The notes: generated by a model from the sequence alone, not told the origin. A stretch of DNA of 64,000 bases from Alkaliphilus oremlandii OhILAs (GCF_000018325.1 NC_009922.1:1-64000); one strand, 5' to 3'; shown: positions 29,636 through 38,544, counted from the stretch's first letter. Program-made: numbers and translations.

Positions 29636-29850
29636 TAAGGGGAGATTGGGATGAATAAATGTTACTTGTGGGGGCTATCTAACTATATAATTGCCAGATA
29701 TTCTAAGTTATATACATACAAAATAAAAAAATATTGAGATATATCAATTACACAATTCAATATATTTGCCGAATTATTATGATATGATGATATAATATTA
29801 TTACAATTTGTTTATTGTTTAACAATTATTGATTAGAAAGAAGTGAGGAT

Positions 29851-31608
29851 ATGTTCTTAGAAGTACTGAACAATATGAATGTGAGTGATGTTATGGATAT
29901 TGATATCGTAACAATTACTAAGGATGCTACTTTGGGACAAGCAATGCAAATTATGCTCAAGTATAATAAAGGAGATGTTATTGTTCTGAATAATACAAAT
30001 GAGCTATTTGGTATTCTGACGATGACAGACATATCCATAATTGGTGGAACTTTTTTTTGTAAAAATAATTTGGATGATTCAGTAGAACTATATTGTAATC
30101 AGAACATCGTAACCATTGGACCGGATGAAGATGCAATTTGGGCAAAGGATTTAATGAAAAGAAAAGGTATTGGAAGGTTACCAGTAATTAGGGAAAACAA
30201 AATAATCGGTATCGTTAGAATTAAAGATATCTTAGATAAAGTTTATTTTAAAATAGATAAAACCATGGAAGCATTCGGCCATATATTAAATAATATTCAT
30301 GAGGCAGTATGTGTGGTAGATAAATATGGAAAGGTAATTTTTTGGTCAAAAAATTCCGAGGTGTTATACGGCATAAAATCTGAGGATATTATTAATAAAA
30401 ACATTAGGGAATATTTTCCACAAGCGATATTATTGAATGTATTAGAAAATAGAAAGTCAGTAAATAGCATACACCATATACCGAGAGAAGGTAGTCATGT
30501 ATTTTTAAGCGCAGAGCCACTGTATATTGATAATGAATTTGTTGGAAGTGTTTCAACAGATAGGGACATAACAGAAATAATAAATCTTTCCATGGAACTT
30601 GAAAAAACAAAAGAACGACTTCATTTTCTGCAAAGTGAGATGAAAAAAATTACAAACACTAGATATTCTTTTGATAAAGTTTTGGGTAAAAGTGAATCGA
30701 TCGTCAACATTGTTAACAATGCAAAAAAAGTAGCAAGAACAAATAGTAGTGTATTAATTACAGGTGAAAGTGGCACTGGGAAAGAGGTTTTTGCTAGAGC
30801 ACTACATGAAGAAAGCGGAAGAAAAGGGGACTTTGTAGCAATTAATTGCAGCGCCATTCCAGAATCCTTATTTGAGAGTGAAATGTTTGGATATGATGGA
30901 GGTGCATTTACAGGAGCTCTGAAAAATGGGAAAATAGGAAAAATAGAACTAGCAAATAAAGGGACCTTATTTTTAGATGAGATCGGTGATATGCCATTCT
31001 ACATGCAGGCAAAAATGCTCAGAGTATTGCAGGAAAGACAAATTGTTAGAATTGGCTCTGATAAAGTGATAGAAGTTGATGTTAGAATCATATCAGCTAC
31101 TCATCGAGATTTAAGAAAGTTAGTGAATGAAGGAAAGTTTAGAGAAGATCTATTTTATAGGTTAAATGTCGTTAATATTTCTTTACCGAGCTTAAGAAAA
31201 AGAAAAGAAGATATACCAATGCTGATAACGAAATTTATAAAAGAGTTTTGTGAGGAAAATAAAATTAATTATCCAAATATGACCCCTGAAGTTTTAAAAA
31301 TATTAGTAAATTATGATTGGAAGGGCAATATAAGAGAATTAAAAAATGCGGTAGATCATTTGTTAATTTTCTCACAGGATGGAGAGATTACAACGAATAG
31401 CCTACCGGAGCATATTTTTAATAGTCATAGGATCAACCATTTAGATGAAGAAGATTTTGATTTACAAAAAACCATTGAAAAGATAGAATACGAAACCATT
31501 AAAAAAGCAATGAGTAAGGCAGGAAATAATAAAAGTAAAGCCGCTACCATTTTAAATATACCAAGAAGTACTTTATATTATAAGATGAATTATTATAGGA
31601 TGGGTTAG
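29851..31608 (+). CDS. prdR: Sigma-54-dependent activator of the proline reductase operon
   Basis: 585 aa. Two CBS domains (about 8-130), a PAS domain (about 140-250), the sigma-54 AAA+ domain with Walker A GESGTGKE at 305-312 and the sigma-54 contact loop GAFTGA at 351-356, and a Fis-type HTH at the C-terminus (NNKSKAATILNIPRSTLYYKM). This architecture and position next to prdC fit PrdR, which activates prd transcription in response to proline in related clostridia. The CBS domains could bind a nucleotide or other small ligand. Followed by a terminator and then the -24/-12 promoter of prdC. Confidence 0.9.
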   Translation: MFLEVLNNMNVSDVMDIDIVTITKDATLGQAMQIMLKYNKGDVIVLNNTNELFGILTMTDISIIGGTFFCKNNLDDSVELYCNQNIVTIGPDEDAIWAKDLMKRKGIGRLPVIRENKIIGIVRIKDILDKVYFKIDKTMEAFGHILNNIHEAVCVVDKYGKVIFWSKNSEVLYGIKSEDIINKNIREYFPQAILLNVLENRKSVNSIHHIPREGSHVFLSAEPLYIDNEFVGSVSTDRDITEIINLSMELEKTKERLHFLQSEMKKITNTRYSFDKVLGKSESIVNIVNNAKKVARTNSSVLITGESGTGKEVFARALHEESGRKGDFVAINCSAIPESLFESEMFGYDGGAFTGALKNGKIGKIELANKGTLFLDEIGDMPFYMQAKMLRVLQERQIVRIGSDKVIEVDVRIISATHRDLRKLVNEGKFREDLFYRLNVVNISLPSLRKRKEDIPMLITKFIKEFCEENKINYPNMTPEVLKILVNYDWKGNIRELKNAVDHLLIFSQDGEITTNSLPEHIFNSHRINHLDEEDFDLQKTIEKIEYETIKKAMSKAGNNKSKAATILNIPRSTLYYKMNYYRMG

Positions 31609-31626
31609 TTTATAAAAATCATTTTT

Positions 31627-31680
31627 GGAACTGTCAATTAGCTGACAACTGTCAACTAATTGACAGTTCCATTTTTTTTG
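31627..31680 (+). terminator. Terminator after prdR with nested hairpin
   Basis: 14-bp perfect stem GGAACTGTCAATTA / TAATTGACAGTTCC followed by eight T. The loop itself contains TGACA-AC-TGTCA, able to form an inner hairpin. Confidence 0.9.
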
Positions 31681-31751
31681 AAGAAATAGTTGCAGTATGA
31701 CAAGAACAGACAAATTATATATGTAAAAGCGATAAATGATTATATGTAAAC

Positions 31752-31765
31752 GTCAGAATACTGAC
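31752..31765. promoter_or_regulatory. Candidate activator-binding palindrome upstream of prdC
   Basis: GTCAG-AATA-CTGAC, a perfect 5-bp inverted repeat about 140 bases upstream of the -24 element, the usual range for a sigma-54 activator site. PrdR is the likely protein; binding is inferred. Confidence 0.5.
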
Positions 31766-31896
31766 ACTTGAATATATCTATTCATAATAAGCATTGAAAT
31801 ATTTATAGCAAAGAATAATAAAAAAACTTTCTTATTAGTGATAATTTCAATACGTACAGCCAGTAAAATAGAAAATTTTAATACTATAATTTTATT

Positions 31897-31912
31897 TGGC
31901 ATGCCAATTGCT
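31897..31912 (+). promoter_or_regulatory. Sigma-54 (-24/-12) promoter of the prd operon
   Basis: TTGGCATGCCAATTGCT matches YTGGCACGNNNNTTGCW. The GG at 31898-31899 and GC at 31910-31911 have the required 12-base spacing. It lies about 35 bases before the prdC start. Confidence 0.88.
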
Positions 31913-31946
31913 CTATATATCAGTGTAATAGAAGGAGGTGATAAGG

Positions 31947-33221
31947 ATGCTTATAAAAATATCATTAAAACAACATGTGGGCGTAGAAAGTAAAGCCATC
32001 GTAAAAGAAAATGAAAAGGTTAAAAAAGGCCAGCTGTTGGCAGTACCAGATGGATTAGGATCCAACATCCATTCCAGTGTACATGGGATTATTGAGAAAG
32101 TAACCAGTGAATATGTAAGTATCAAAGCCTATTCCGATCAATCAGAGGATTATATGATGATTAAGGCGACGGATAATTATTTAGAAGCCATAAAGGAGGC
32201 TGGGGTAGTAGGCGCGGGGGGCGCAGGTTTTCCTACACATATTAAGCTAGATGTAGATTTGACAGGGGGTTATGTAATAGTTAATGCGGCAGAATGTGAG
32301 CCTGTATTAAATCATAATATGCTTGCTATAGAGAAGCAGCCGGACTTAATTCTAAGGGGTTTAAAATATGTAATGGAAATTACAAAAGCAGCTAAGGGAT
32401 ATATTGCAATTAAGCCTAAGAATAAAAATGCAATCATTGCGTTAGGTAAAGTTTGTAAGTCAGAGTCCAATATAGAAATTAAATTTTTACCAGATATGTA
32501 TCCTGCAGGAGACGAAAGGGTCATCGTAAGAGAGTTGCTGAATGTAGAGTTAAAGCCAGGAAAATTACCAATTGAAGTAAACACCGTAGTTTTAAATATT
32601 GAAACAATAAAGAATATTTGTTTAGCCATTGAGAAGAGAAAGCCTGTAATCACTAAAGATATCACTGTAGGAGGACGTGTTAAAGCTCCTAAGGTTTTTT
32701 TAGAATCTCCGATCGGATATCCAGTATCTTATTTTATCGATCAATGTGGTGGTTACGAAAATCCACATGGTGAGATCGTAATTGGAGGGCCTTTCACAGG
32801 TAAAAAGGGAGGGGAAGAAACAACTATCATTAAAACCACCGGTGGGATTTTAGTTGCGATGCCTTTTCCAGTAGAAAAGAGAAAAGTCGGAATTATAGCC
32901 TGTGAGTGTGGCGCACAAGAAGAAAGATTAAAAGAAATTGCAGCTGGTATGGAAGCGGAAGTAGTCGCAGAAGTTCAATGTAAAAGAATGACAGCGTTTA
33001 ATGGTAGATATCGATGCGATTTGCCAGGAGTATGTCCGGGTCAAGCTGAAAAGGTACTTTTTTTAAAAAAACAAGGAGCCGAGGTTATCATTACCGGAAC
33101 CTGTGAGGACTGAACGAATACAGTCATGATGACAGCTCCTAGGTTAGGAGTTCCAGTATATCACAGCACAGACCATGTATTAAGAGGTTCAAACCATAAA
33201 TTATATAGAAAAAAACAATAA
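31947..33221 (+). CDS. prdC: PrdC, RnfC-like electron-transfer selenoprotein of D-proline reductase
   Basis: 424 aa if the in-frame TGA at 33111-33113 is read as selenocysteine (residue 389). Without recoding the frame stops at ITGTCED. Past the TGA it continues for 35 codons (TNTVMMTAPRLGVPVYHSTD...) to TAA at 33219, giving a redox motif Cys-Glu-Asp-Sec (CxxU). The N-terminal part resembles RnfC/Nqo1-like proteins (GVVGAGGAGFPTHIKLD). It is thought to pass electrons to the reductase. Start: ATG 31947 with GGAGGTG six bases upstream; the GTG at 31938 lies in the SD. First gene after the sigma-54 promoter. Confidence 0.9.
33111..33152 (+). promoter_or_regulatory. Selenocysteine UGA and candidate bacterial SECIS in prdC
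   Basis: TGA at 33111. Twenty bases after it a 7-bp stem AGCTCCT (33134-33140) / AGGAGTT (33146-33152) closes the loop AGGTT. The GGU in the loop recalls the E. coli fdhF SECIS loop. SelB recognition is inferred. Confidence 0.6.
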
Positions 33222-33238
33222 AAGGAGGCTGATTTAAA

Positions 33239-35122
33239 ATGTCAATTTCTCTAGAAACAGCAAAAGACCATGGTAATGATCCGGCGGTTTCATGTTGCAG
33301 ATTTGAAGCTGGTATAGTAATAGGTCCTTCTAATTTGGAGGATCCCAATATATTTCCAGATTTAGTTGACTCAAAGTTATTACAGATACCAGAGGATTGC
33401 TTAAAAATTAGCGAGGTAATTGGAGCTAAGCTAATAAAAACTATAGATGCATTAGTTCCTATTACTGCTGATTATGTAGAAGGTATCCATAAACCAGTTG
33501 CTGTAGAAGAAAAAAGCAATGCTACGAAACAAGAAGAGAAAAAGGTTGAATCTATAGTTCCACAAGAAGTATCCAGTAAAGCTAAAAATACAGCCATGAT
33601 AAAAATACACATTGGGGAAGGTAAAGATATAGACTTGGAGATCCCTATTTTATTATCTGGAGCAAATACGATCTCAGGACTAGATGATGCAGAGCAGATG
33701 GTTGCTAGAACAGAAGAAGTTAAGGAAGCACGGAGTAATATCATGGATCAGCCCTTCGTTTCAAAGGAAATAAGGAGACTGACAAAAAAACATTTTAGTA
33801 TTACTTCTGTGGAATTTGGAAAAGAGACAAAGATTGATGGGACCACACTTTATATTAGAGAAGATATCTGTAAAGATGCACTAAAGGCAGACAAACTAGT
33901 TGTTGATATTAAGCTAGATATTATTACTCCTGATAGGTACAAGGAATATAGTGAAACCATAATGGATGTACAGCCAATTGCTACGAAAGAAGAAGGTAAA
34001 TTGGGAAATGGTATCACAAGGGTATTAGATGGTGTCATTATTATGGTTACGGGAACAGATGAAAATGGCGTACAAATTGGAGAATTCGGTTCTTCAGAGG
34101 GTGTTTTAGAAACAAATATTATGTGGGGTAGGCCGGGGGCACCGGATAAAGGTGACATATTTATTAAAACACAAGTTGTGATTAAAGATGGAACAAATAT
34201 GGAGAGGCCAGGTCCTTTAGCTGCTCATAAAGCTTCCGATTTTATAACGCAAGAAATAAGAGAAGCACTTAAAAGGTTAGATGAAAGCCTAGTAACCAAT
34301 GTGGAAGAATTAGTACAGTATAGACGACCAGGCAAAAAGAAAATAGCCATTGTCAAAGAGATTATGGGTCAAGGGGCAATGCACGACAACTTAATATTAC
34401 CGGTAGAGCCTGTAGGGGTATTAGGTGGGAAACCAAATGTTGATTTAGGTAATATCCCAGTTGTTTTATCTCCCTTAGAAGTTTTAGATGGTAGTATTCA
34501 TGCGTTAACTTGTATCGGACCAGCTTCAAAGGAAAATTCAAGACATTATTGGAGGGAACCTCTAGTAATTGAGGCAATGAATGATGAGGAAATAGATTTA
34601 GCATCTGTTATCTTTGTAGGATCTCCTCAAATTAATGCTGAAAAATTTTATGTATCTGAAAGATTAGGAATGATCATTGAATCTATGGATTTAGATGGTG
34701 TAATTATAACCACGGAAGGCTTTGGGAATAACCATATTGATTTTGCCAGCCACCATGAACAAGTAGGTCAAAGAGGAGTTCCTGTGGTAGGGATGACATT
34801 TGCGGCAAACCAAGGTGCATTGGTTGTTGGAAATGAGTATATGACCCATATGATCGATCTTAATAAGTCGAAACTAGGAATTGAAAATGAGATACTATCC
34901 AATAACACTTTATGTAAAGAAGATGCTATAAGAGCAATCGCTATGCTAAAGGCAGCAATGGCAAACGAACATGTTAAGGAAGCAGAGAGAAAATGGAATG
35001 CCAATGTAAAAATCAATAATATAGAGATACTTGAAAAAACATATGAGTCAAAGATCGGCCTTGTTGATAATGAACAAATCCTGCCAAAAAGTAAGAAGAG
35101 ATTAGAAATCTATGAAAAATAG
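33239..35122 (+). CDS. prdA: D-proline reductase proprotein PrdA
   Basis: 627 aa. Precursor that is cleaved into a large N-terminal and smaller C-terminal chain, the latter starting with a pyruvoyl group made from cysteine. The expected cleavage site is Thr424-Cys425 in HALTCIGPASKENSRHYWREPL. The pyruvoyl group binds D-proline before reductive ring opening to 5-aminovalerate. An acidic/lysine-rich linker (about 85-120) precedes the conserved core. SD AAAGGAGG, 17 bases after prdC. Homologous over its two halves to PrdD and PrdE downstream. Confidence 0.95.
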   Translation: MSISLETAKDHGNDPAVSCCRFEAGIVIGPSNLEDPNIFPDLVDSKLLQIPEDCLKISEVIGAKLIKTIDALVPITADYVEGIHKPVAVEEKSNATKQEEKKVESIVPQEVSSKAKNTAMIKIHIGEGKDIDLEIPILLSGANTISGLDDAEQMVARTEEVKEARSNIMDQPFVSKEIRRLTKKHFSITSVEFGKETKIDGTTLYIREDICKDALKADKLVVDIKLDIITPDRYKEYSETIMDVQPIATKEEGKLGNGITRVLDGVIIMVTGTDENGVQIGEFGSSEGVLETNIMWGRPGAPDKGDIFIKTQVVIKDGTNMERPGPLAAHKASDFITQEIREALKRLDESLVTNVEELVQYRRPGKKKIAIVKEIMGQGAMHDNLILPVEPVGVLGGKPNVDLGNIPVVLSPLEVLDGSIHALTCIGPASKENSRHYWREPLVIEAMNDEEIDLASVIFVGSPQINAEKFYVSERLGMIIESMDLDGVIITTEGFGNNHIDFASHHEQVGQRGVPVVGMTFAANQGALVVGNEYMTHMIDLNKSKLGIENEILSNNTLCKEDAIRAIAMLKAAMANEHVKEAERKWNANVKINNIEILEKTYESKIGLVDNEQILPKSKKRLEIYEK

Positions 35123-35153
35123 TTTTTCAAATTAAGCAAAGGAGCTCAGATAG

Positions 35154-35438
35154 ATGGAAAATTTAAGATTTGGGGACAAGCAGATCTATATGGAAGGAAT
35201 CATAATTGAGATACAGGATGGAGCAGTTTCCATAGATTTAAAGGGGAGATTAGGATTTATGAAAATTCCAAGAAGAATGCTAATTTCAAACCACAATATT
35301 AAAGTAGGACAAGAAGTTGGCTTTATGATGAGTTATCCTGAAAGCTTAAGTGAAGAAATCAATGAAAAATATTTAGATCTAATAAATCACAATAAAAAAA
35401 TGAGAGAGGAGAGGTCAAATGAGTCTTTCAATAGTTAA
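35154..35438 (+). CDS. Small prd-operon protein between prdA and prdB (CBO2463/CBO2479-type)
   Basis: 94 aa. A similar short ORF occurs at this place in other clostridial prd operons. The sequence suggests a small beta-barrel (YMEGIIIEIQDGAVSIDLKGRLGFMKIPRRMLI) with a helical charged tail; no cysteines. Its end overlaps the prdB start by 20 bases, so translation of the two is probably coupled. Function unknown; a chaperone or assembly role is only a guess from position. Confidence 0.75.
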   Translation: MENLRFGDKQIYMEGIIIEIQDGAVSIDLKGRLGFMKIPRRMLISNHNIKVGQEVGFMMSYPESLSEEINEKYLDLINHNKKMREERSNESFNS

Positions 35439-36144
35439 AGGGCTACAATCCGAAATTTTTGTTCCAATTACACCGCCACCGGTTTGGACTCCAGTAAAAA
35501 AAGAACTGAAAGATATGACAATCGCTTTGGCGACCGCTGCGGGAGTACACCTAAAATCAGATAAAAGATTTAACCTTGCAGGAGATTTTAGTTTTAGAGA
35601 GGTTCCAGTTGAATCTCTATCCACAGATTTAATGGTATCTCATGGTGGATATGATAATGGTGATGTAAATAAGGACATAAATTGTATGTTTCCTATAGAT
35701 CGATTAAAGGAGTTGGCTGAAGAAGGCTTTATTAAAGCTGCTGCACCAGTACACTTTGGATTTATGGGTGGCGGAGGAGATCAACAAAAATTTCAGGAGG
35801 AAACGGGACCTGAAATAGCAAGGAGGCTAAAGTCTGAGGGCGTGGATGCAGTTTTACTAACAGCCGGCTGAGGTACTTGTCATCGCTCTGCTGTAATTGT
35901 ACAGAGAGCTATTGAGGAATCGGGGATTCCTACAATTATTATAGCTGCTTTACCACCAGTAGTTAGACAAAATGGTACACCTAGAGCTGTAGCGCCACTC
36001 GTTCCTATGGGAGCAAATGCTGGAGCACCAAATGATAAGGCAATGCAAACAGCAATCGTTAGAGATTCATTAATCCAGCTGGTAGAGATTACATCGGCAG
36101 GGAAAATCGTTCAATTACCATATGAGTATACTGCCAAAGTTTAA
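35419..36144 (+). CDS. prdB: D-proline reductase selenoprotein subunit PrdB
   Basis: 241 aa if TGA 35869-35871 is read as selenocysteine at residue 151. The frame stops there at DAVLLTAG. Read through, it continues Sec-Gly-Thr-Cys-HRSAVIVQRAIEESGIPT... to TAA at 36142, resembling the Sec-GTC motif of glycine/proline reductase B proteins. The selenol attacks the proline ring held by the pyruvoyl of PrdA. SD GAGAGGAGAGG lies inside the upstream ORF. Sec151 is close to the position known for Clostridium sticklandii PrdB. Confidence 0.95.
35869..35909 (+). promoter_or_regulatory. Selenocysteine UGA and candidate bacterial SECIS in prdB
   Basis: TGA at 35869. Thirteen bases after it GCTCT (35885-35889), an unpaired G and CTGTA (35891-35895) pair with TACAG-AGAGC (35900-35909) around the 4-base loop ATTG. 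A bulged stem at this distance is typical for bacterial SECIS elements. Confidence 0.6.
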
Positions 36145-36154
36145 ATAATGAACG

Positions 36155-36175
36155 CCCACTCCTTTATGGAGTGGG
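36155..36175 (+). promoter_or_regulatory. Intercistronic hairpin between prdB and prdD
   Basis: Perfect 8-bp stem CCCACTCC / GGAGTGGG with loop TTTAT and no T tract. It is better explained as an mRNA processing or stabilising element that raises prdA-prdB over prdD-prdF than as a terminator. Confidence 0.55.
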
Positions 36176-36200
36176 AAATTCAAAATAAGAAGGTGGTCTA

Positions 36201-36962
36201 TTGGAAAAAGAAATAAACTTAAGAAGGTTAGTAATTAAATCCTTCCACATAGACAATGTGCTATTGGGAGATGAAAATAGTGTTGATAAAGGAAATTTAA
36301 CCATTAGTAGAAGAAGTTTAGACCTAATTTTACAGAAGGAGGAAGCTATTGAGTCCATAAATATCAACGTAATATCTCCTAAAGATCACAATCTATGGGT
36401 GAATAGCATAATGGATATCATTCCCATTTCCACTAAGGTTTTAGGTAAATTAGGAGAGGGTATAACACATACTTTTACTGGAGTATACGTTATGTTGACC
36501 GGTGTTAGTAAAGATGGTTTTCAACTCGCTGAATTTGGTTCATCGGAAGGTATATTAAAAGATGTAATATTTCTTGGAAGAGCTGGAACACCAAGTAAAA
36601 ATGATTTCATAATAAATTTTGATGTAACATTCAAAAGAGGCTATGCCCTCGATAGAAATCTACCACGAGTGGCACACCGAAGTTGTGATAGATTCATACA
36701 ACCAATTAGAGAACTTTTAAAAATTATGGATGGACGCACAGCGACTGAATTTAACGAATATTACGACAAAATAAGGCCGGAAAAGAAAAAGGTAGTAATC
36801 ATTAAACAAATTGCAGGGCAAGGTGCTATGTATGATAATCAATTATTTCCGAAGGAGCCCAGTGGGTTTGATGGAGGTAGATCCATAATAGATATGGGAA
36901 ATATGCCTATTATTGTTACGCCAAATGAATATAGAGATGGTGCACTACGTGCTATGACATAA
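36201..36962 (+). CDS. prdD: PrdD, homologue of the N-terminal (large) part of PrdA
   Basis: 253 aa starting at TTG, with AAGGTGG 4 bases upstream. It aligns with the core of the PrdA large chain: VMLTGVSKDGFQLAEFGSSEGILKDVIFLGRAGTP matches the PrdA segment VMVTGTDENGVQIGEFGSSEGVLETNIMWGRPGAP. It lacks the PrdA N-terminal 160 residues. It ends ...DGALRAMT, aligning with PrdA ...DGSIHALT, the residue before the cleavage cysteine. Function not established; possibly an assembly or accessory subunit. Confidence 0.85.
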   Translation: MEKEINLRRLVIKSFHIDNVLLGDENSVDKGNLTISRRSLDLILQKEEAIESININVISPKDHNLWVNSIMDIIPISTKVLGKLGEGITHTFTGVYVMLTGVSKDGFQLAEFGSSEGILKDVIFLGRAGTPSKNDFIINFDVTFKRGYALDRNLPRVAHRSCDRFIQPIRELLKIMDGRTATEFNEYYDKIRPEKKKVVIIKQIAGQGAMYDNQLFPKEPSGFDGGRSIIDMGNMPIIVTPNEYRDGALRAMT

Positions 36963-36976
36963 GGTGGTGATCGTGT

Positions 36977-37447
36977 ATGGGAATTGGACCATCTACTAAA
37001 GAAACAACCCTCCATCATTTTAGGGACCCGCTTCTAAATGTTGTATCTGGAGATGAAGATATAGATCTTTTAGGAGTTATCTTCGTAGGGACTCCTCAAG
37101 ATAATCGGGATAAACATTTCGTAGGTCAAAGGACTGCGGCTATGATAGAGATGATGAGAGCTGATGGTGTTATTATTTCTGTCGATGGATGGGGAAACTC
37201 CCACGTAGACTATGCCAATACAATAGAAGAAATAGGGAAGCGGCGTATCTCTGTTGTAGGGATTAGCTTCATAGGGAAACAAGCAAGTTTTGTAGTGAAA
37301 AATAAATATATGGATACCATTGTAGATTTTAATAAATCGGCAAAAGGCATAGAAACAGAAGTTGTTGGGGAGAACAATGTAACTTTATTAGATGCTAAAA
37401 AGGCATTAGCACTTCTAAAATTAAAAATGAAAAGGGAGGATAAGTAA
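36977..37447 (+). CDS. prdE: PrdE, homologue of the C-terminal (pyruvoyl) part of PrdA
   Basis: 156 aa. Begins MGIGPSTKETTLHHFRDPL, aligning with PrdA CIGPASKENSRHYWREPL. A glycine stands where PrdA has the pyruvoyl-forming cysteine, so no pyruvoyl can form. The SD AAGGTGGTGATC (36961-36972) is almost the full anti-SD complement, overlapping the prdD stop codon and 4 bases before the ATG; tight coupled expression with prdD is likely. Encoded in a different frame from prdD. Function not established. Confidence 0.85.
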   Translation: MGIGPSTKETTLHHFRDPLLNVVSGDEDIDLLGVIFVGTPQDNRDKHFVGQRTAAMIEMMRADGVIISVDGWGNSHVDYANTIEEIGKRRISVVGISFIGKQASFVVKNKYMDTIVDFNKSAKGIETEVVGENNVTLLDAKKALALLKLKMKREDK

Positions 37448-38455
37448 ATGAATTTTACAAAGAGTATTCATACTATAGATTCTCACACCATGGGGGAACC
37501 TACTCGTATTGTTGTAGGTGGTATTCCAAATATTCCTGGAGATACAATGGCTGAAAAAAAGGCTTTCTTAGAAAAAGAAATGGATGCCGTTCGAACTACT
37601 ATCATGCATGAACCGAGAGGTCATAACGATATGTTTGGCTCTATAATCTTAGCACCAACCCATAAGGAAGCAGATTTTGGAATTATCTTTATGGATGGTG
37701 GCGGATATTTGAATATGTGTGGTCATGGATCAATAGGAGCGATTACAGTAGCCATAGAAACTGGTATGGTAGAGAAAAAGGAACCTTTTACAGAAGTAGC
37801 TATGGACACGCCGGCTGGATTAATAAGAGGAAAAGCAAGGATAGAGAATGGGAGGGTAAAAGAAGTTTCTATTGTGAATGTGCCAGCTTTTCTATACAAA
37901 AAAGATGTCGTTATAAATGTACCGGACATTGGAGATGTCATCTTAGATATCTCGTTTGGAGGCAGTTTTTTTGCAATAGTTAATGCAAAACAGCTGATGG
38001 TAACAATTGATCCTAAAAATACGCAAAGATTGATAGAAATTGGATTGAAAATAAGAGAAATCATTAATCATACCATCGATATAAAACACCCAAATCTAGA
38101 ACATATAAAAACTGTTGATTTAGTAGAAATTTTTGATGATGCAGTACATCAAAATGCGCACTATAGAAATGTAGTTATATTTGGACAGGGACAAGTGGAT
38201 AGATCTCCTTGTGGAACAGGAACAAGTGCAAAGTTGGCTACATTATATGCAAAAGGGCAAATAAAGATGGATGAACCTTTTATTTATGAGAGTATTTTAG
38301 GAACTACATTTAAAGGTAGAATTCTTGGAACGACTAAAGTTGGTGATTATGAAGCCATTATACCAGAAATAACAGGATCTGCTTTTATAACAGGATTTAA
38401 TCAGTTCGTTATATCTCCAGATGATCCAGTAAAGAATGGCTTTGTATTAAAGTAG
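37448..38455 (+). CDS. prdF: Proline racemase PrdF
   Basis: Interconverts L- and D-proline, supplying the D-isomer used by the reductase; cofactor-independent. 335 aa. The two catalytic cysteines are Cys91 (NMCGHGSIG) and Cys255 (DRSPCGTGTSAKLA), the latter in the signature that separates proline racemase from hydroxyproline epimerase-like relatives. SD AGGGAGG. The ATG follows the prdE stop immediately. Cytoplasmic. Confidence 0.96.
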   Translation: MNFTKSIHTIDSHTMGEPTRIVVGGIPNIPGDTMAEKKAFLEKEMDAVRTTIMHEPRGHNDMFGSIILAPTHKEADFGIIFMDGGGYLNMCGHGSIGAITVAIETGMVEKKEPFTEVAMDTPAGLIRGKARIENGRVKEVSIVNVPAFLYKKDVVINVPDIGDVILDISFGGSFFAIVNAKQLMVTIDPKNTQRLIEIGLKIREIINHTIDIKHPNLEHIKTVDLVEIFDDAVHQNAHYRNVVIFGQGQVDRSPCGTGTSAKLATLYAKGQIKMDEPFIYESILGTTFKGRILGTTKVGDYEAIIPEITGSAFITGFNQFVISPDDPVKNGFVLK

Positions 38456-38544
38456 AATAGGCACTAAAGGGGACAAAAAAAGTAGGATTACAAATTTAAT
38501 TGTTAAAAAAATAACAGAAACTTTTTAAATAGGGGGAAACAATA

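Noticed and set aside
31627..31680. TGTCA/TGACA repeats in the prdR terminator as the main activator site
   Set aside because: They are explained by the terminator stem and lie about 240 bases from the -24 box; the palindrome at 31752 is better placed.
33111..33113. prdC as a truncated pseudogene ending at TGA
   Set aside because: The frame continues with good protein-like sequence to a TAA placed before the prdA SD, and the UGA context forms CxxU in a selenium-dependent operon.
35869..35871. prdB as a nonsense-mutated gene
   Set aside because: Sec at this position is the defining feature of PrdB, and the downstream 90 codons are conserved-looking (GTCHRSAVIVQRAI...).
36957..36982. prdD-prdE as one gene broken by a frameshift
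   Set aside because: Split coincides with the PrdA cleavage point, a near-perfect SD overlaps the stop, and both parts have sensible ends.
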